Numbered from the stretch's first letter, positions 53,207-63,672 are shown. The stretch is DNA of 64,000 nt from Xanthostigma xanthostigma (GCA_963575645.1 OY754464.1:79334948-79398947); one strand, 5' to 3'. Notes: generated by a model not told the origin, from the letters alone. A program made the numbers and translations.

Positions 53207-53593
53207 AACCAATCAACTGTTGTTTAGATATCGTTTCCATAGCAACATTATAACATTTTAGCTAATAGTCGCGAACAGCTGTCATTCGTGTTTTTACCTA
53301 TAGCCTCAAAGCTTCTTGCTTGGAATTTATCTGTGTTTTTATGTAATAAATAAGTAATTAATTAATTGATTAATTAAGAAAAGACGACATGGGATCGTGC
53401 CATCTGTCACAAGTTCGACATCCAAAAATACGGTGGAGCCGAAGGCTTCACTACTGTTGTCGCTGCCGAACGGAATATAACCCCGCAAGGCATACTGTTG
53501 TCGCCACCGTGTTTCATCTCAAGCGCGTGCGATGCCGCGGACAACGGCTAGTAATTTATATATCTATTCATTTAAGCTTTATTATTTTATATA

Positions 53594-54238
53594 CAGTGTA
53601 AGCTCCATTTAACGTCATACTTGACAAACTCCTTAAAGCGTCGAAATTACTTAACTCTAGTTGGAAACACTTTGTTGCTCATATACAATGATACATTCTA
53701 AATAACGACACACCCACTCTAAATAACGACAACAATACGTCAGTATTAAGCAACAAACAGTACTTGTTTGTTAATTTGTTGCTTTGTTGTCGGCAGCGTG
53801 CGTACCGAAGATTCTAAGAAATTCGTTTCTTTGTTTGTTGGGATTATCTTTCATATTCATATAATTAGCTCAGCTGCTTATCATATTGTTGGTTGCCCAC
53901 AAACTTGCAAACTGCGAACATGGCGAATAAAAGAAAATCGTTGTGTATTGACGAAAAAGTTTTATTAATACGCGCAATATAGGCGGGAGAAAAGATAAGT
54001 GATGTTGGAAGACGCTTTGGATTTAGTCGCTCGACCGTATCGACAATATGAAAGAACAAAGAAAAAATTTTAGAAGCAGAAGACGATGGAAAATCTTCTA
54101 AGAAATTGAAGAAACCAAAATTCGAAGATTACAATAAAAAATATTAATGGATTATTTCTTCTCTCCGTTTAACGACAACTCTCAATAACGCCACAAAGGT
54201 CACAGTTCTTTGAGTGTCGCTATATAGAGTTAACACTT
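53594..54238 (+). mobile_element. Tigger (pogo) element, internally deleted
   Basis: The ends CAGTGTAAGCTCC and (complement) AGTGTTAACTC lie between TA dinucleotides (53592-53593 and 54239-54240). Subterminal words TTAACGTCA and ACGACACACCCACTCTAAA match the copies at 23912 and 48470. It carries a truncated N-terminal transposase frame. Confidence 0.75.
53920..54147 (+). pseudogene. CENP-B/pogo-type DNA-binding N-terminus
   Basis: The frame reads MANKRKSLCIDEKVLLIRAI, stop, AGEKISDVGRRFGFSRSTVS, TI, stop, KNKEKILEAEDD. This is the first helix-turn-helix of CENP-B-like DNA-binding domains in pogo/Tigger transposases (the SDVGRRFGFSRSTVSTI helix pair). Two in-frame stops (53980 and 54040 regions) and loss of the DDE domain make it inactive. 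Confidence 0.75.
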
Positions 54239-54547
54239 TAAAACGGGCAAATTTCAGTTCAAGTTGTATACTGAACTATGCGACGACATTATAAGTCTGA
54301 TAAAAAAAGTTTTGCCAGTGCTAGTCTTACGAACACGTAAAGAATAGCTTAAAAACTCTCAAATTTGCGTAAAAAATGTAGATGACACACTTCATGAATA
54401 TATGCCGTGCAGAACTAAAGAGGGAAAGTCGTATCCGTTATTCTGAAATGGTTATTTATTCGCGCTAAGCCCCACCGGGCTTAAGAGAAGCGGGAGGGGA
54501 GGAGGGTGCGTGTCAAAATATTTAAGAAACATTTTTAAACTAGCTTT

Positions 54548-54650
54548 TACCCGTTTTGTTGAAGGTCGGAGATTAGCGCGGCCAAAATTGTGACACTAAA
54601 ATTTTATCTACCTATACTATAATATATAAAGCTGAAGAGTTTGTTTGTTA
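54548..54650. repeat. Two opposed Helitron 5'-end fragments
   Basis: 54548-54606 (minus) has TTGTGACACTAAAATTTTA and GATTAGCGCGG; 54609-54650 (plus) has TATAATATATAAAGCTGAAG and AGTTTGTTTG. They stand head to head, neither with a 3' end. Confidence 0.4.
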
Positions 54651-54712
54651 ATTGCTATGGTTAGTAATTAATGTTTATTTTCATAATTATTGTTTTGAAT
54701 TTTCTTATTGTA

Positions 54713-54743
54713 CTTGAAAAAGTCTAAATCTATAGACGAAACG
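54713..54743 (+). ncRNA. Hammerhead-ribozyme-like core, degenerate
   Basis: CTTGAAAAA in place of CTGANGA, stem II GTCTA...TAGAC, then GAAACG and a T/A-rich tail. Confidence 0.3.
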
Positions 54744-55324
54744 TCGTACATTAATAAATTTAACTTTTTGTCGACAATCCTGCGATTTTTCTTATAGGCA
54801 AGACGGCGAGGAGTTTTGGGTGTATTTTTCGGGCACAGGCGAGATTATTGTTGGTGTGCTTGATTTTATAATTGACAATTAGTGACGAAAATAGTGCTTT
54901 TTTCTCTATTTCCTTTAATATCTCCGTTCCTCTTGACTTTTAGTATAGCATATGCATAGAGAAAGTTGTTCCTTATGAAATTTCCTAAAAAATGAGCACT
55001 GACAGAGGTCGCTAAGTACATTTGTTAACTTGCAAATAGCCCCGAAAGTTAAAAAAACACGTTTTTTTCACTATTTTTTTACTAAAAAATAACCGCGCAT
55101 ACATGGGTGAAAATTTTCAAAAATGATGTCTATGTTGACCCAAACATGCATGAAAAATTTTAGCGTCATCGGTCAATTACTTCTCGAGTAATTAACTATC
55201 CCTTTTTTTTGTTTTCTAAATTGCAAATTGCGCCATTTTTTTCACAAACGGGTTTCGCTGGTCGGACCAAGCCAGAAAAATCACAAATCCATTCAACTTT
55301 AATATCCCGTTGGAATTTTTGGAA
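54744..55324. other. Unassigned stretch
   Basis: No repeat or frame recognised. Confidence 0.25.
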
Positions 55325-55430
55325 AAAATTAATTCTAACCGATTTTATAACGATTGAATATTGAAACAGTTATATGGTTTTATACGTTTGTCTAAAATTG
55401 TTATCGTTATAAAATCGGTTAGAATTAATT
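55325..55430. repeat. Perfect foldback with 32-bp arms
   Basis: AATTAATTCTAACCGATTTT and its neighbours are repeated in complement after about 40 bp. It lies directly before a Helitron 3' remnant. Confidence 0.6.
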
Positions 55431-55431
55431 T

Positions 55432-55475
55432 TTTCGTTCTTTTGCACCCGGATGAAACCGGGCGGGACGGTCAGA
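55432..55475 (+). repeat. Helitron 3'-end remnant
   Basis: TTTTGCACCCGGATGAAACC and GGGCGGGAC match the 3' end at 13404; CTAG is mutated. The following ~850 bp (55476-56326) show no recognisable repeat or frame. Confidence 0.45.
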
Positions 55476-56635
55476 TTACGGACCTTTAGGTAGTCTTATT
55501 ATTCCTGTCAATTAAAAATTATTAAATTTAAAATTTGATCACGATGCATCTTTTTTCTGTTTATTGGGCTTATATCACATCGCGGTGACGATACAAGACT
55601 GATAACATTTTTTTTTTAAATTACTAATTATATGTAGGTATAAGTCGTCGTTTCGGCCATGACTCGTGATTTCCTCAAAACATTAAGCAATTATTAAACG
55701 TTATTTTTCAAAATCATTTTTTTTTCAAGTAAATAATTAATAAATAGAAATACATTAAAACCGTTTACATTACACTTCTATTCTATAATCTATTTTGTAT
55801 AAACTTTAAACACACTTATTTGTTTTTATTGGCAATCACTTCGCCGGACGAAAGGTATTTTAATGCACAGAAATTTTTATTTTTTCACGAATTACGTAAT
55901 AATAAACAAAAACACACTTAAACGCTCGTTGTCAGAATTAATTTTAAAACAAACCAACAGTTTTCCATGCCACGTGATATATTTATAAAAAAATTAAAAT
56001 TGTAAATAACAGCAACGTGTCCAATAAATTTATAAGTTGACCTAAAAGTAATAGCTAGTGCAATAAATATTATACCCTATGTCACTCCCACAATTAAGAC
56101 GAATCAAACGACCACGGTCCGCCTGGCCGCAGGGAATACCGGGACTTTTCCCGATGGAGCGCCAAAAGTTTGAAATTCGCTTACCTAAAACAAAAGAAAC
56201 ACAAATTAGTGACAAATTAAATAACAGCATACATAGAATTTTAAAGGCATTTGGTTGAAATGAAAAAAATTTTCAGCCACTACAATATAAAAGGAATAAT
56301 AAAACAATATTATTATTATTATAGTTAAAAAATTCCAGTCAATTGGGCGACGGGACCATTCCAACTGCAAAAATGTTTACATTTGATTAAAATAAAGAAA
56401 ATACAATATCTTATATTGCGTGAGGTGACGCGGGTAATGGCTAGTATTCAATATGATATTTGCTAATCGTTGCCATGGTTACCTACATAATATGTTCCAC
56501 GTCATGTAAATATTAATCAAAACATGCCGAACTTGTTTATTTCTGACAGATCCATAAAACAAAACAGCGGCTTATTTTAGAAAAGAAACGAAACGGTTGA
56601 TTTATGAGTCAAATTTGTTTATTGTAGGAAGACTA

Positions 56636-56667
56636 CGTTTCGACACCTGTTTTGGTGTCTTCCTCAG
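56636..56667 (-). ncRNA. Hammerhead-like core in the Penelope-like terminal repeat
   Basis: Minus strand: CTGAGGA, perfect 6-bp stem GACACC...GGTGTC, then GAAACG. It has the best stem II in the window and sits where hammerhead motifs are known to lie in Penelope-like elements. Confidence 0.5.
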
Positions 56668-56938
56668 GTCTATAAGAAAATAAATAATTAATACATATAA
56701 TAGTTAAAACTTAATTATACATTAGTAATAAAACATAATCAAATATACCTTTAATTAATTGACATTAATTGACCATAACATCACAAAATCTAATTCATAC
56801 TTTACTGAAATTTAACAACGATCGCAATAAACTTGATCTAAGTATTACATTCTTTTAAAACATTATAATTATGACATAATATAGAACTAGACTGCAGATA
56901 ATACCAACATTAAATAGTTATTTAATTTACACCATTAC

Positions 56939-57653
56939 TTAGTTCATGAGTTTTTTTAAATTTGTGATAAGAGGGAAGTAGGTTTTTGCCAATTTATTAG
57001 CATCATCTTTTATGTTAATAGGATTTTTTTGCAAATTAATGTGGAGCATTTCTGAAAAGATGCGTCGATGTCAATTAGGTTCATTATCTAATATGTCAAT
57101 ATTATCGAAATCAAACTTATGTTTATAATAATTTCAAAATGTGATTCGAAATAACAGAAGAACTGGTATTTCCGAATCTTCTACAAAGTCTTTGGTGTTC
57201 AGAAATACGTACACTAACTTGGCGTTTGGTTTCACCTACATATGAAGCATCACAATCACAACAATTAATTCTATATACCACATTGTTAAGTTTGCATTTT
57301 TCAGTCTTGTCTTTTCCTCTTTTTATAATACTAGAATAGTTCTTAATAACCGGTATGGTTTTAATATGATATTTTTTAAGCTTTTTTGATATGATGTCAT
57401 AAATTTTATTTAAAAATGGAATGCGTATGTAAATAGGGCGTTTGTCATTTTCATTAATAGGAACCAATGAATTACCAATTTTATTACCCTGATCATTACA
57501 GTTGGTGGTGTTATTAATAGAGTTGACTTTAGTAAATAGTCTCTTTTTAATATGAAATTTAATGAATTTTTCTGGATAATCATTAAGTAAAAGACAATTA
57601 TGAACTAATTGTAAATGTCTTCCTACAATAAACAAATTTGACTCATAAATCAA
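56939..57653 (-). pseudogene. Penelope GIY-YIG endonuclease region, frameshifted
   Basis: The open part (57653-57123) reads from a linker (KRPIYIRIPFLNKIYDIISK) to VVYRINCCDCDASYVGETKR, where YRI and YVG correspond to the GIY and YIG motifs, with cysteines ahead of the catalytic R (VSVRISEHQR). Near 57125 a one-base shift breaks the frame; the other frame goes on with YYKHKFDFDNIDILDNEP, a stop, and IFSEMLHINLQKNP to 56939, the usual end of this endonuclease. Not functional. Confidence 0.85.
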
Positions 57654-58314
57654 CCGTTTCGTTTCTTTTCTATAATATACAATTGAGTGATCATGATTAT
57701 TAAAGCGGCTTATTTTTTTATTTTCAAAATATTTCCGAAACTATATAGTTTAGAAAAAAATTTTTTTAACGAAACTTTCTTGAAAAAATAAATAAAATAA
57801 TAAGCCATTATGAAAAGTAGGTATACCATTTTTATATAAAAAACACCGTTATAGCAAATATCTCTTCTGCGCATGCGCCGATTTTCCCCAAAAACAATAG
57901 GACTCTTCATATTCGCATACCAAACACCCTCCCAAAATTTTGTTTCGATCCGCTTATCCGTTTGAGCTGTAACTTGTTCACAGACAAACAGACGCACAGA
58001 GATTTTCCAAAAATATGTTTTTTGGATTCAGGGGACCTCAAAACGGAAAGATATTGTAAAATTTTTGAAAAGTGATTTTTGACCTAAACTAGTACCATTC
58101 CCCACTTGTGGGTTGGAATGGTAAAACCCCAATTATTACATTAGAAAAAAATATAACAAAATATAACACTGTCAGCGGGGTGACTAACACCCGAACTTTT
58201 TCCACTATCACGGCGAAATGGGTTATCAATTACTCAAAACTGACATATTCAAACAGTCATTTCTCATATTTAAAGTATATTTGTAGCTGTTTTTCCACAT
58301 CATGGGAGAGTTTA

Positions 58315-58590
58315 TTTATATTTCAAGGCCGCTGCACACGACGCTGGAAACACTGCTGGGACTTCTGCTGAGGCTTGAAATGACGTCACTGCGGGCTCGC
58401 CTGCGAGCTCACAAGACGGATTTTACAATTAGAGCAGAGGCTATTTTTCTAGCTAGGTCCTCTGCTTGCTCTGAGCAAGAACCAATCAGAAAGCGGTATC
58501 TTGTCACGTGGGCGACATGAAAAAACGCCCACAAACAAGCACTGTGCCATAGTGTGTGTTCTGTTCAGAGACAATAAACGTTCACTTTTG
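58315..58590 (-). repeat. R9 repeat, copy 2
   Basis: Reverse match to 42431-42728, through GGCCGCTGCACACGACGCTG, GACGTCACTGCGGGCTCGCC and AACGCCCACAAACAAGCA. It may be a DNA transposon with the GGCCGCTGCACACG end as a terminus; no duplication was identified. Confidence 0.5.
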
Positions 58591-59182
58591 TTACCGTTCT
58601 ATTACTGAGCGCGCACCGAATCTATACCTACAAAGCAAGCTTGAAAAGACGTCTCGTGTGAATCAATCAAGAAAATTAGCGCTAGAAAACTAGTAGTCAA
58701 ATCTAGCGGGAAATCCAGCCAGCTGGACACGAGCTTTCACAACAGTGAATGGATTACTATTATTATTATTATTATTCTTAAAACACGAGGCATCAAATAA
58801 TTCATAAGATACGGCCGACTCAATAGGTCGGAAGTAAAATCATAATTGGGTTGATGAAATGAACGTGTAATAAAATTTCAGAACGGGAAGAGGAGAAGAA
58901 GAAGACAGCAGAAGACGGGCAGTAAGTAGTGCACTAATAGAACAAGCATTAAAAAAGTCTGCTCTACGGAAATATGCAAATCATTTGTGTAAGGAAGCTA
59001 AGTGACGACGACAATATAAAATGTTGTATTATTATTAGCAACAGGGTGGCGTCACGTTTAAATTGGCATAAAATGGCATATACACATTAGCGGAGCAAGA
59101 AGGGTGGCCAAGTGGGCCTGGCCTACTCTAGAATATTAATTGTTCACGTACAAATAGCAAGATAAATCTACAATAATTTACA
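58591..59182. other. Unassigned stretch with ATT triplets
   Basis: An ATT run lies at 58750-58775; otherwise nothing recognised. Confidence 0.25.
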
Positions 59183-59680
59183 CTAGCGTGACCTGTGCGA
59201 ATTATTCGCACTAAATAAGTATAATAATTATCACTTTACAAAATTATTTTTTAAATATGATTGCAGGTATTCAATTCGTTTCTAATTTTGCACACTGCTT
59301 ATAACGTTCTTCTTTTTGTTGTAAAAGAAATATTTTACTAAAATTGTCATACAAGAGGCGCAAGTAGCAAAAGCGTTGTTCATAGCGTTGCCCGTCAGAT
59401 GGCAGTATGCAGTATTTACAATATGAAGGTCAGATTGTTCTCTGGGTCAGATGACAGATCGAAGTGTTAACGTTACGCCGTCAGATGGCAGACGTTGTTT
59501 AGAGTTTAATTAATTTAATTAATTTTCAAAAACAATAGCAATAATAAATTTTTTAGTTGTCGATGTCAGTAGAGCAAGCAATTATCTGTAAAATGATATA
59601 TAATTTATGTGGAGAAATTGTGTGGTTTTTTCTAAAAAGGGAGGCAAACATCTTAAACCTTAGCGTATTAATATATATGA
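59183..59680 (-). mobile_element. Non-autonomous Helitron, full length
   Basis: Reverse copy of 24614-25109. The plus strand reads A|CTAGCGTGACCTGTGCGAAT at the left and TAATATATATGA|T at the right, with the same 3' hairpin. The two copies are collinear throughout. Confidence 0.9.
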
Positions 59681-60083
59681 TGTTTTCTTTGTCGTGAAAT
59701 TTCTCCTACAATACGTGTTGATCGATTTCGCTTCTACGAACAGTTTTCAAATAATGTGTGACAGCTGGTAATGGTAGGTACAAAATTTGCCCCCTCCTAG
59801 GATAAAATCATTGCTATGCCTATGCTTATACACTTTCTAAGGGTTAAAAATGTTTTTGGGTTCAAATGTACCGAGGACACTCTCAGAATTGTTTGAAAAT
59901 TGAAATTTTACTTTTTAGTAAAGACGGAAATGTGCTGTTGAAGTTTTAATAAAATCGACTCGATAAAACCGGAGTAGAATTGTGGCTTTTCCGGAAAATT
60001 TTGAAAAGAAAATTTTCTAAGCCACTAAATTAATAAGGTAGGTATTGTAAAATTTAACTCACGTTCAATTATAGAGGCTACAA
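59681..60083. other. Unassigned stretch
   Basis: No repeat or frame recognised. Confidence 0.25.
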
Positions 60084-60402
60084 GTATAATACGCGCCACG
60101 GATTTAAAAGGTTCGGAAGTTAGTCACAAACAGCGCCGCAAAGGCACATTTTAGAGCCGTTGATACTCCCATCACCTGCCAGCTACCTGCACGGAACGTG
60201 CGCTCGTCGGTGATTGGCCGTGATTGCTCGTTACCTTTGTCATTTGTGGCTTTCCTGCTTTAAAGTACAGTCGAGCACGCTATTGTCAAGTTGTTATTGC
60301 TATTTAAGTTTAGTTGAGTTGCGAGTTTGTAGTTTTTGTACAAGCACAAGCCCGCATTCGCATCTAACTTCCGAGCCTTTTAGATTCGTGGCGCGTATTA
60401 TA
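60084..60402. mobile_element. TIR element with ~40-bp inverted ends
   Basis: GTATAATACGCGCCACGGAT with TTCGGAAGTTAG and its complement form the ends; the right end runs into the next element at TATA. Non-coding. Confidence 0.65.
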
Positions 60403-61089
60403 CAGCGTGTCCACGGAAGTTCTTTACAAATGGAATTTTTTTTGTTAATTATAGAAGCAAACATTTTTTTTTGTGGAAAAGTTCTGCTTCGTCCAAAACC
60501 TCTAAAACACCAAAGAAAATTTTCTTCGGCCTAAAGTTATACGAGGGAAATCAAAAAGTTTTATTTGACTAAAAATAAAAATTATCTGTGATATTCAAGA
60601 TTTTCGTACAATTAGTTACATAATCAAATTTAATTCAAAATAATAACATAACTAACTTCTAAGTAATTATTTATTCAGAATTATAAATCAGAATTCAACA
60701 TATCCTTCATCTCTCTCCATACAAAGAACGGTTCTCCTTCCAAAATCCGTCACTGACTCACTGCATTTCGAATCATTGTAGAAGGAATTTGATGGATTTT
60801 TTCGGTGATAATCCTTTCCAATTGATCAATATCTTGAAAAGGTCTTTCAGAGTACACCATTTTCTTTAGATAGTCCCAGAGGAAATAATCTAGGGGTGTT
60901 AAATCGGGTGATCTGGCTTTAGTAAAATAAAACTTTTTGATTTCCCTCGTATAACTTTAGGCCGACAAAAACTTTCTTTGGTGTTTTAGAGGTTTTGATC
61001 GAAGCAGAACTTTTCCACAGAAAAAAATTTTTGCTCCAATAATTAATAAAAAAAAATTCCATTTGTAAAGAACTTGCGTGGACACGCTG
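60403..61089 (-). mobile_element. Mariner-like element with ~180-bp TIRs
   Basis: The ends CAGCGTGTCCACGGAAGTTC and complement are flanked by TATA. Inverted arms continue through AACCTCTAAAACACCAAAG to TTGATTTCCCTCGTATAACT. The centre retains a minus-strand transposase C-terminal part. It inserted at the TATA at the right end of the element at 60084. Confidence 0.8.
60681..60918 (-). pseudogene. Mariner-like transposase C-terminal remnant
   Basis: The minus-strand frame reads ARSPDLTPLDYFLWDYLKKM, VYSERPFQDIDQLERIITEK, IHQIPSTMIRNAVSQ, stop, RILEGEPFFVWREMKDML. The SPDLTPLDYFLW box contains the third catalytic acidic residue of Tc1/mariner-type DDE/D transposases. One in-frame stop and the missing N-terminal two-thirds make it inactive. 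Confidence 0.8.
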
Positions 61090-61489
61090 TATACAAAACG
61101 AGTATTTTCATCAGGTCTGGATGTGATGCCCTTTTGAGTTTTTTCCTTCCAACAAAAAAAATAATCTAGTGCTGTTTACATGAGGGGAATTCCCTTTATA
61201 ACTGCAGCAGCCAGTATGGAGGTGCCATCTTCTGGCCTCTGCCACTACCTCATTACTATCAAATAACAAGAGAAATGAGTGACTCATTTTTTGTGTACTC
61301 TTTTATTATGAAATAGGATGAATTGACTTGTTATGAGTCGCAAATTAAGCAATACGACAAATCGTAAGTAAAACAGAATCAAACTTAATTTGATTCTTGT
61401 GGATTACAAAGTTAGAATTTAACCTGTAGTTTTTGTTTAAATGGTACAGAAATTAACTAATAAAAGAAGATAGAGAAAGTTCAATAGGT
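61090..61489. other. Unassigned stretch
   Basis: No repeat or frame recognised. Confidence 0.25.
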
Positions 61490-61984
61490 CATATGCATGG
61501 GACTCCAAATTGGTTTAAATTTTTATTTCGAAATACCTTTTAGTTCCTTATCATATCGTAATGGTTATTTTATTAATCTAATCACTGAAAAAAATACAAA
61601 TAATAAAAAAGAAATGTAGAAAAAACGCGCTATTTTCGAATTTTCAAAACGCAGCGTGACATCAGAGTATATATCAACAACAGTTTCCATGACGACTATG
61701 TCGTCTCACAGTAAGATTATGTCAGTATTTAGAGAAAATAACAAATAAACTTCATTTAGAACATTGACAATTTGACATCAAGGTTGACATGCATCGTATA
61801 ATATCATGACCGCCAACATGGCCGATTGTTTAAACTGTCTATTTTTGAATGTGAAATTTAATATTTTTTTTCTTATGATAATATTACATTTTTAAATGAT
61901 AATCAATTTTTTTCCGTATTATGGTTGACTAAATAATCTATTAAAAATATAAAAAAAACACATGCATATGACCTAATTTACTAA
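61490..61984 (+). repeat. R5 repeat, uninterrupted copy
   Basis: Collinear with 20768-21500 but lacking the E element; the join AATAATAAAAAAGAAATG at about 61600-61617 is the empty site. Confidence 0.7.
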
Positions 61985-62070
61985 AAAATTGCCTTTTTGA
62001 CATTGAAAATTTTCTGGAAAAACACAGTGGAAAATTAAATTTATATTTCACATCTGGCGGGCGTCCCACG

Positions 62071-63240
62071 ACGTCTCAAATTTTTTTTTATATAAGTTTT
62101 GATAATGCGGTGTCTGAACAATAAATCTATGGCTATATGATATCTTCATAAATTGAAGAAAAGGGGTATCATTTAAGCTATCACCAATTTAATTAGTTTT
62201 GTGTTTCTTAAATAATAGGGTTTGTTCTCAAAATAGTAGATCTGTCACCAAAATGTAGTCACCAAACAATGCAAAATCAGTTCCACAATAAATCACCTAA
62301 AATCCTGAGATATAAGGTCTAGTACCAAATAAATGTTTTTGTATGTATTATAATAGGTGTGTCCTAATAAGTATTTAAGCAAACTAATTTAAAGAGATCA
62401 CCAATAAATCATATTATGTTACTAGAAAATTGCATTAAGTTCAAATAAAAAATTAGGGTTGTCATCATCGTTTCAACCAAAAGATTCTGCTACTTAACTA
62501 GACTTCCAAGGTTCTAAATTTCCACTGGTAGTATAAATTATATTTAAATAAAATTTTTAGCAGAGTAGTAAATAAAACAATTAAAGTCAAAATAATCAAT
62601 ATTTATTCTTAAAAAACAATAATCACTGAATAATCAGCGCTGGTTTGGATTTCGAAGGGCGCCCCCTTTTTCTTTTCTGGCCGATAAGCACATTTTTTGC
62701 TTCTGGTGATCGAACCTAGTTACCTACTACCCATCGTTGAGGCCGGATTGGTCAATTTTTAAAGCGCGCCAATTTGTCTCCGCCCCTTTGATCATTTTTT
62801 CATTAAAATTATAAATTGATGTATTAAATTGGTAACGAATACTATTAATTTAATATCTGAACGAAATAAAATGTTACTACTGTATTGGTGACAAAATATC
62901 AAATAAAAAGGAGTCGCAGTCAGGGATCGATAATCGATTTATTTGGTGACAGATCTACCATTCTGAGCACAGAGCTATTATTTAAGTAACAAAACTGTTA
63001 TTATAAGAACGAAGTTTATATTCATGTAATGCAATATAATTTTTTTGGTTATCGATCTCTTATTTTACACATATATTAACATTAATTTGATAATTCATAC
63101 CTGGGAACAATTTTTGTTTATCTGAGAACGAAAATATTTCGTGGCGATAGATCTATTTATTAGGTGATACAACTTGATGACAAATATAAATTTTGGTGAT
63201 AGAATGACTTCTTTAACGCGGGTACACCTTTACCTACCAA
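62071..63240. repeat. Quasi-repeat region with GGTGAC/AGATCTA motifs
   Basis: Short phrases recur in both orientations: GTAGATCTGTCACCAAA (62247 region) and its complement near 62930-62960, TTATTTAAGTAACA, TTTGGTGATAG, GATAGATCTATTTATTAGG. The block at 62925-63220 is denser. The middle (62590-62800) is GC-richer and holds a B-box-like GGTTCGATCACC (minus strand). It looks like an old element with subterminal repeats; unclassified. Confidence 0.35.
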
Positions 63241-63561
63241 TAGGTGTGTGCGTGTGTGTTTGTGTGTTGTGCTGCCCTCTCTATAATACACCGACGTCGC
63301 CGATCAATACTAGGCGCCGCGACGCTATAAGCCGTCCGCGTTAATGCATGCAGTCCACTGGATAATCGCATGAATATTTTAAACATATTTTAATGCAGTT
63401 GCCGGTTTTAACACCCGACACAAGCTGTTTTCATAATTTATAGCTTTTACCAAAATAATGACTTTTGTTATGTTGTGCAGGTGTTTGTAAAGCCATTGTT
63501 TGTTGAGTTGATGGCACATGATGTGATTGTTGGTGAGCTGCTGAATTAGCTGCTTCATCCC
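63241..63561. other. Unassigned stretch with a GT run
   Basis: A GTGTGTGCGTGTGTGT run at 63245-63268; nothing else recognised. Confidence 0.25.
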
Positions 63562-63672
63562 CGGGTTGCCAGACGTACGAGAAATCTCGTACCATTACGA
63601 GATTTGCAGTTTTTGTACGAGATACAAGAATAACAAAATTCTGAGTACAATTTTGTACGAGATTTTAACAAT
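63562..63672. repeat. TACGAGAT cluster
   Basis: GTACGAGA/TCTCGTAC words occur six times within 110 bp, including a palindrome GTACGAGAAATCTCGTAC (63577-63594). It may be the end of an unclassified element. The remainder to 64000 shows nothing recognised. Confidence 0.4.

Larger units (their letters stand above)
52858..53370 (+). repeat. R6 repeat with a 203-bp insertion
   Basis: It matches 12862-13150. The repeat is interrupted at 53004-53206 and the target AACCAATCAACT is duplicated on both sides. Confidence 0.7.
56579..57703 (-). mobile_element. Penelope-like element with inverted terminal repeats and TSD
   Basis: A 13-bp duplication, AGCGGCTTATTTT, flanks it (56566-56578 and 57704-57716). 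The ends carry inverted copies of AAACGGTTGATTTATGAGTC (56591 region and 57640-57672), the pseudo-LTR layout of Penelope-like elements. On the minus strand it encodes a linker plus GIY-YIG endonuclease and ends with a hammerhead-like core. The reverse-transcriptase domain is absent, so it is 5'-truncated. Confidence 0.85.
56327..58122 (-). repeat. R-A repeat split by a Penelope-like element
   Basis: On the plus strand the R-A 3' end (ATTCCAGTCAATTGGGCGAC) is at 56331 and the 5' hairpin end (CCCACTTGTGGGTTGGAATG) is at 58097-58116. The insertion lies at 56579-57703. Confidence 0.85.

Noticed and set aside
60214-60534. 106-codon plus-strand open frame
   Set aside because: It spans the junction of two TIR elements (60402/60403), so it cannot be a conserved gene.
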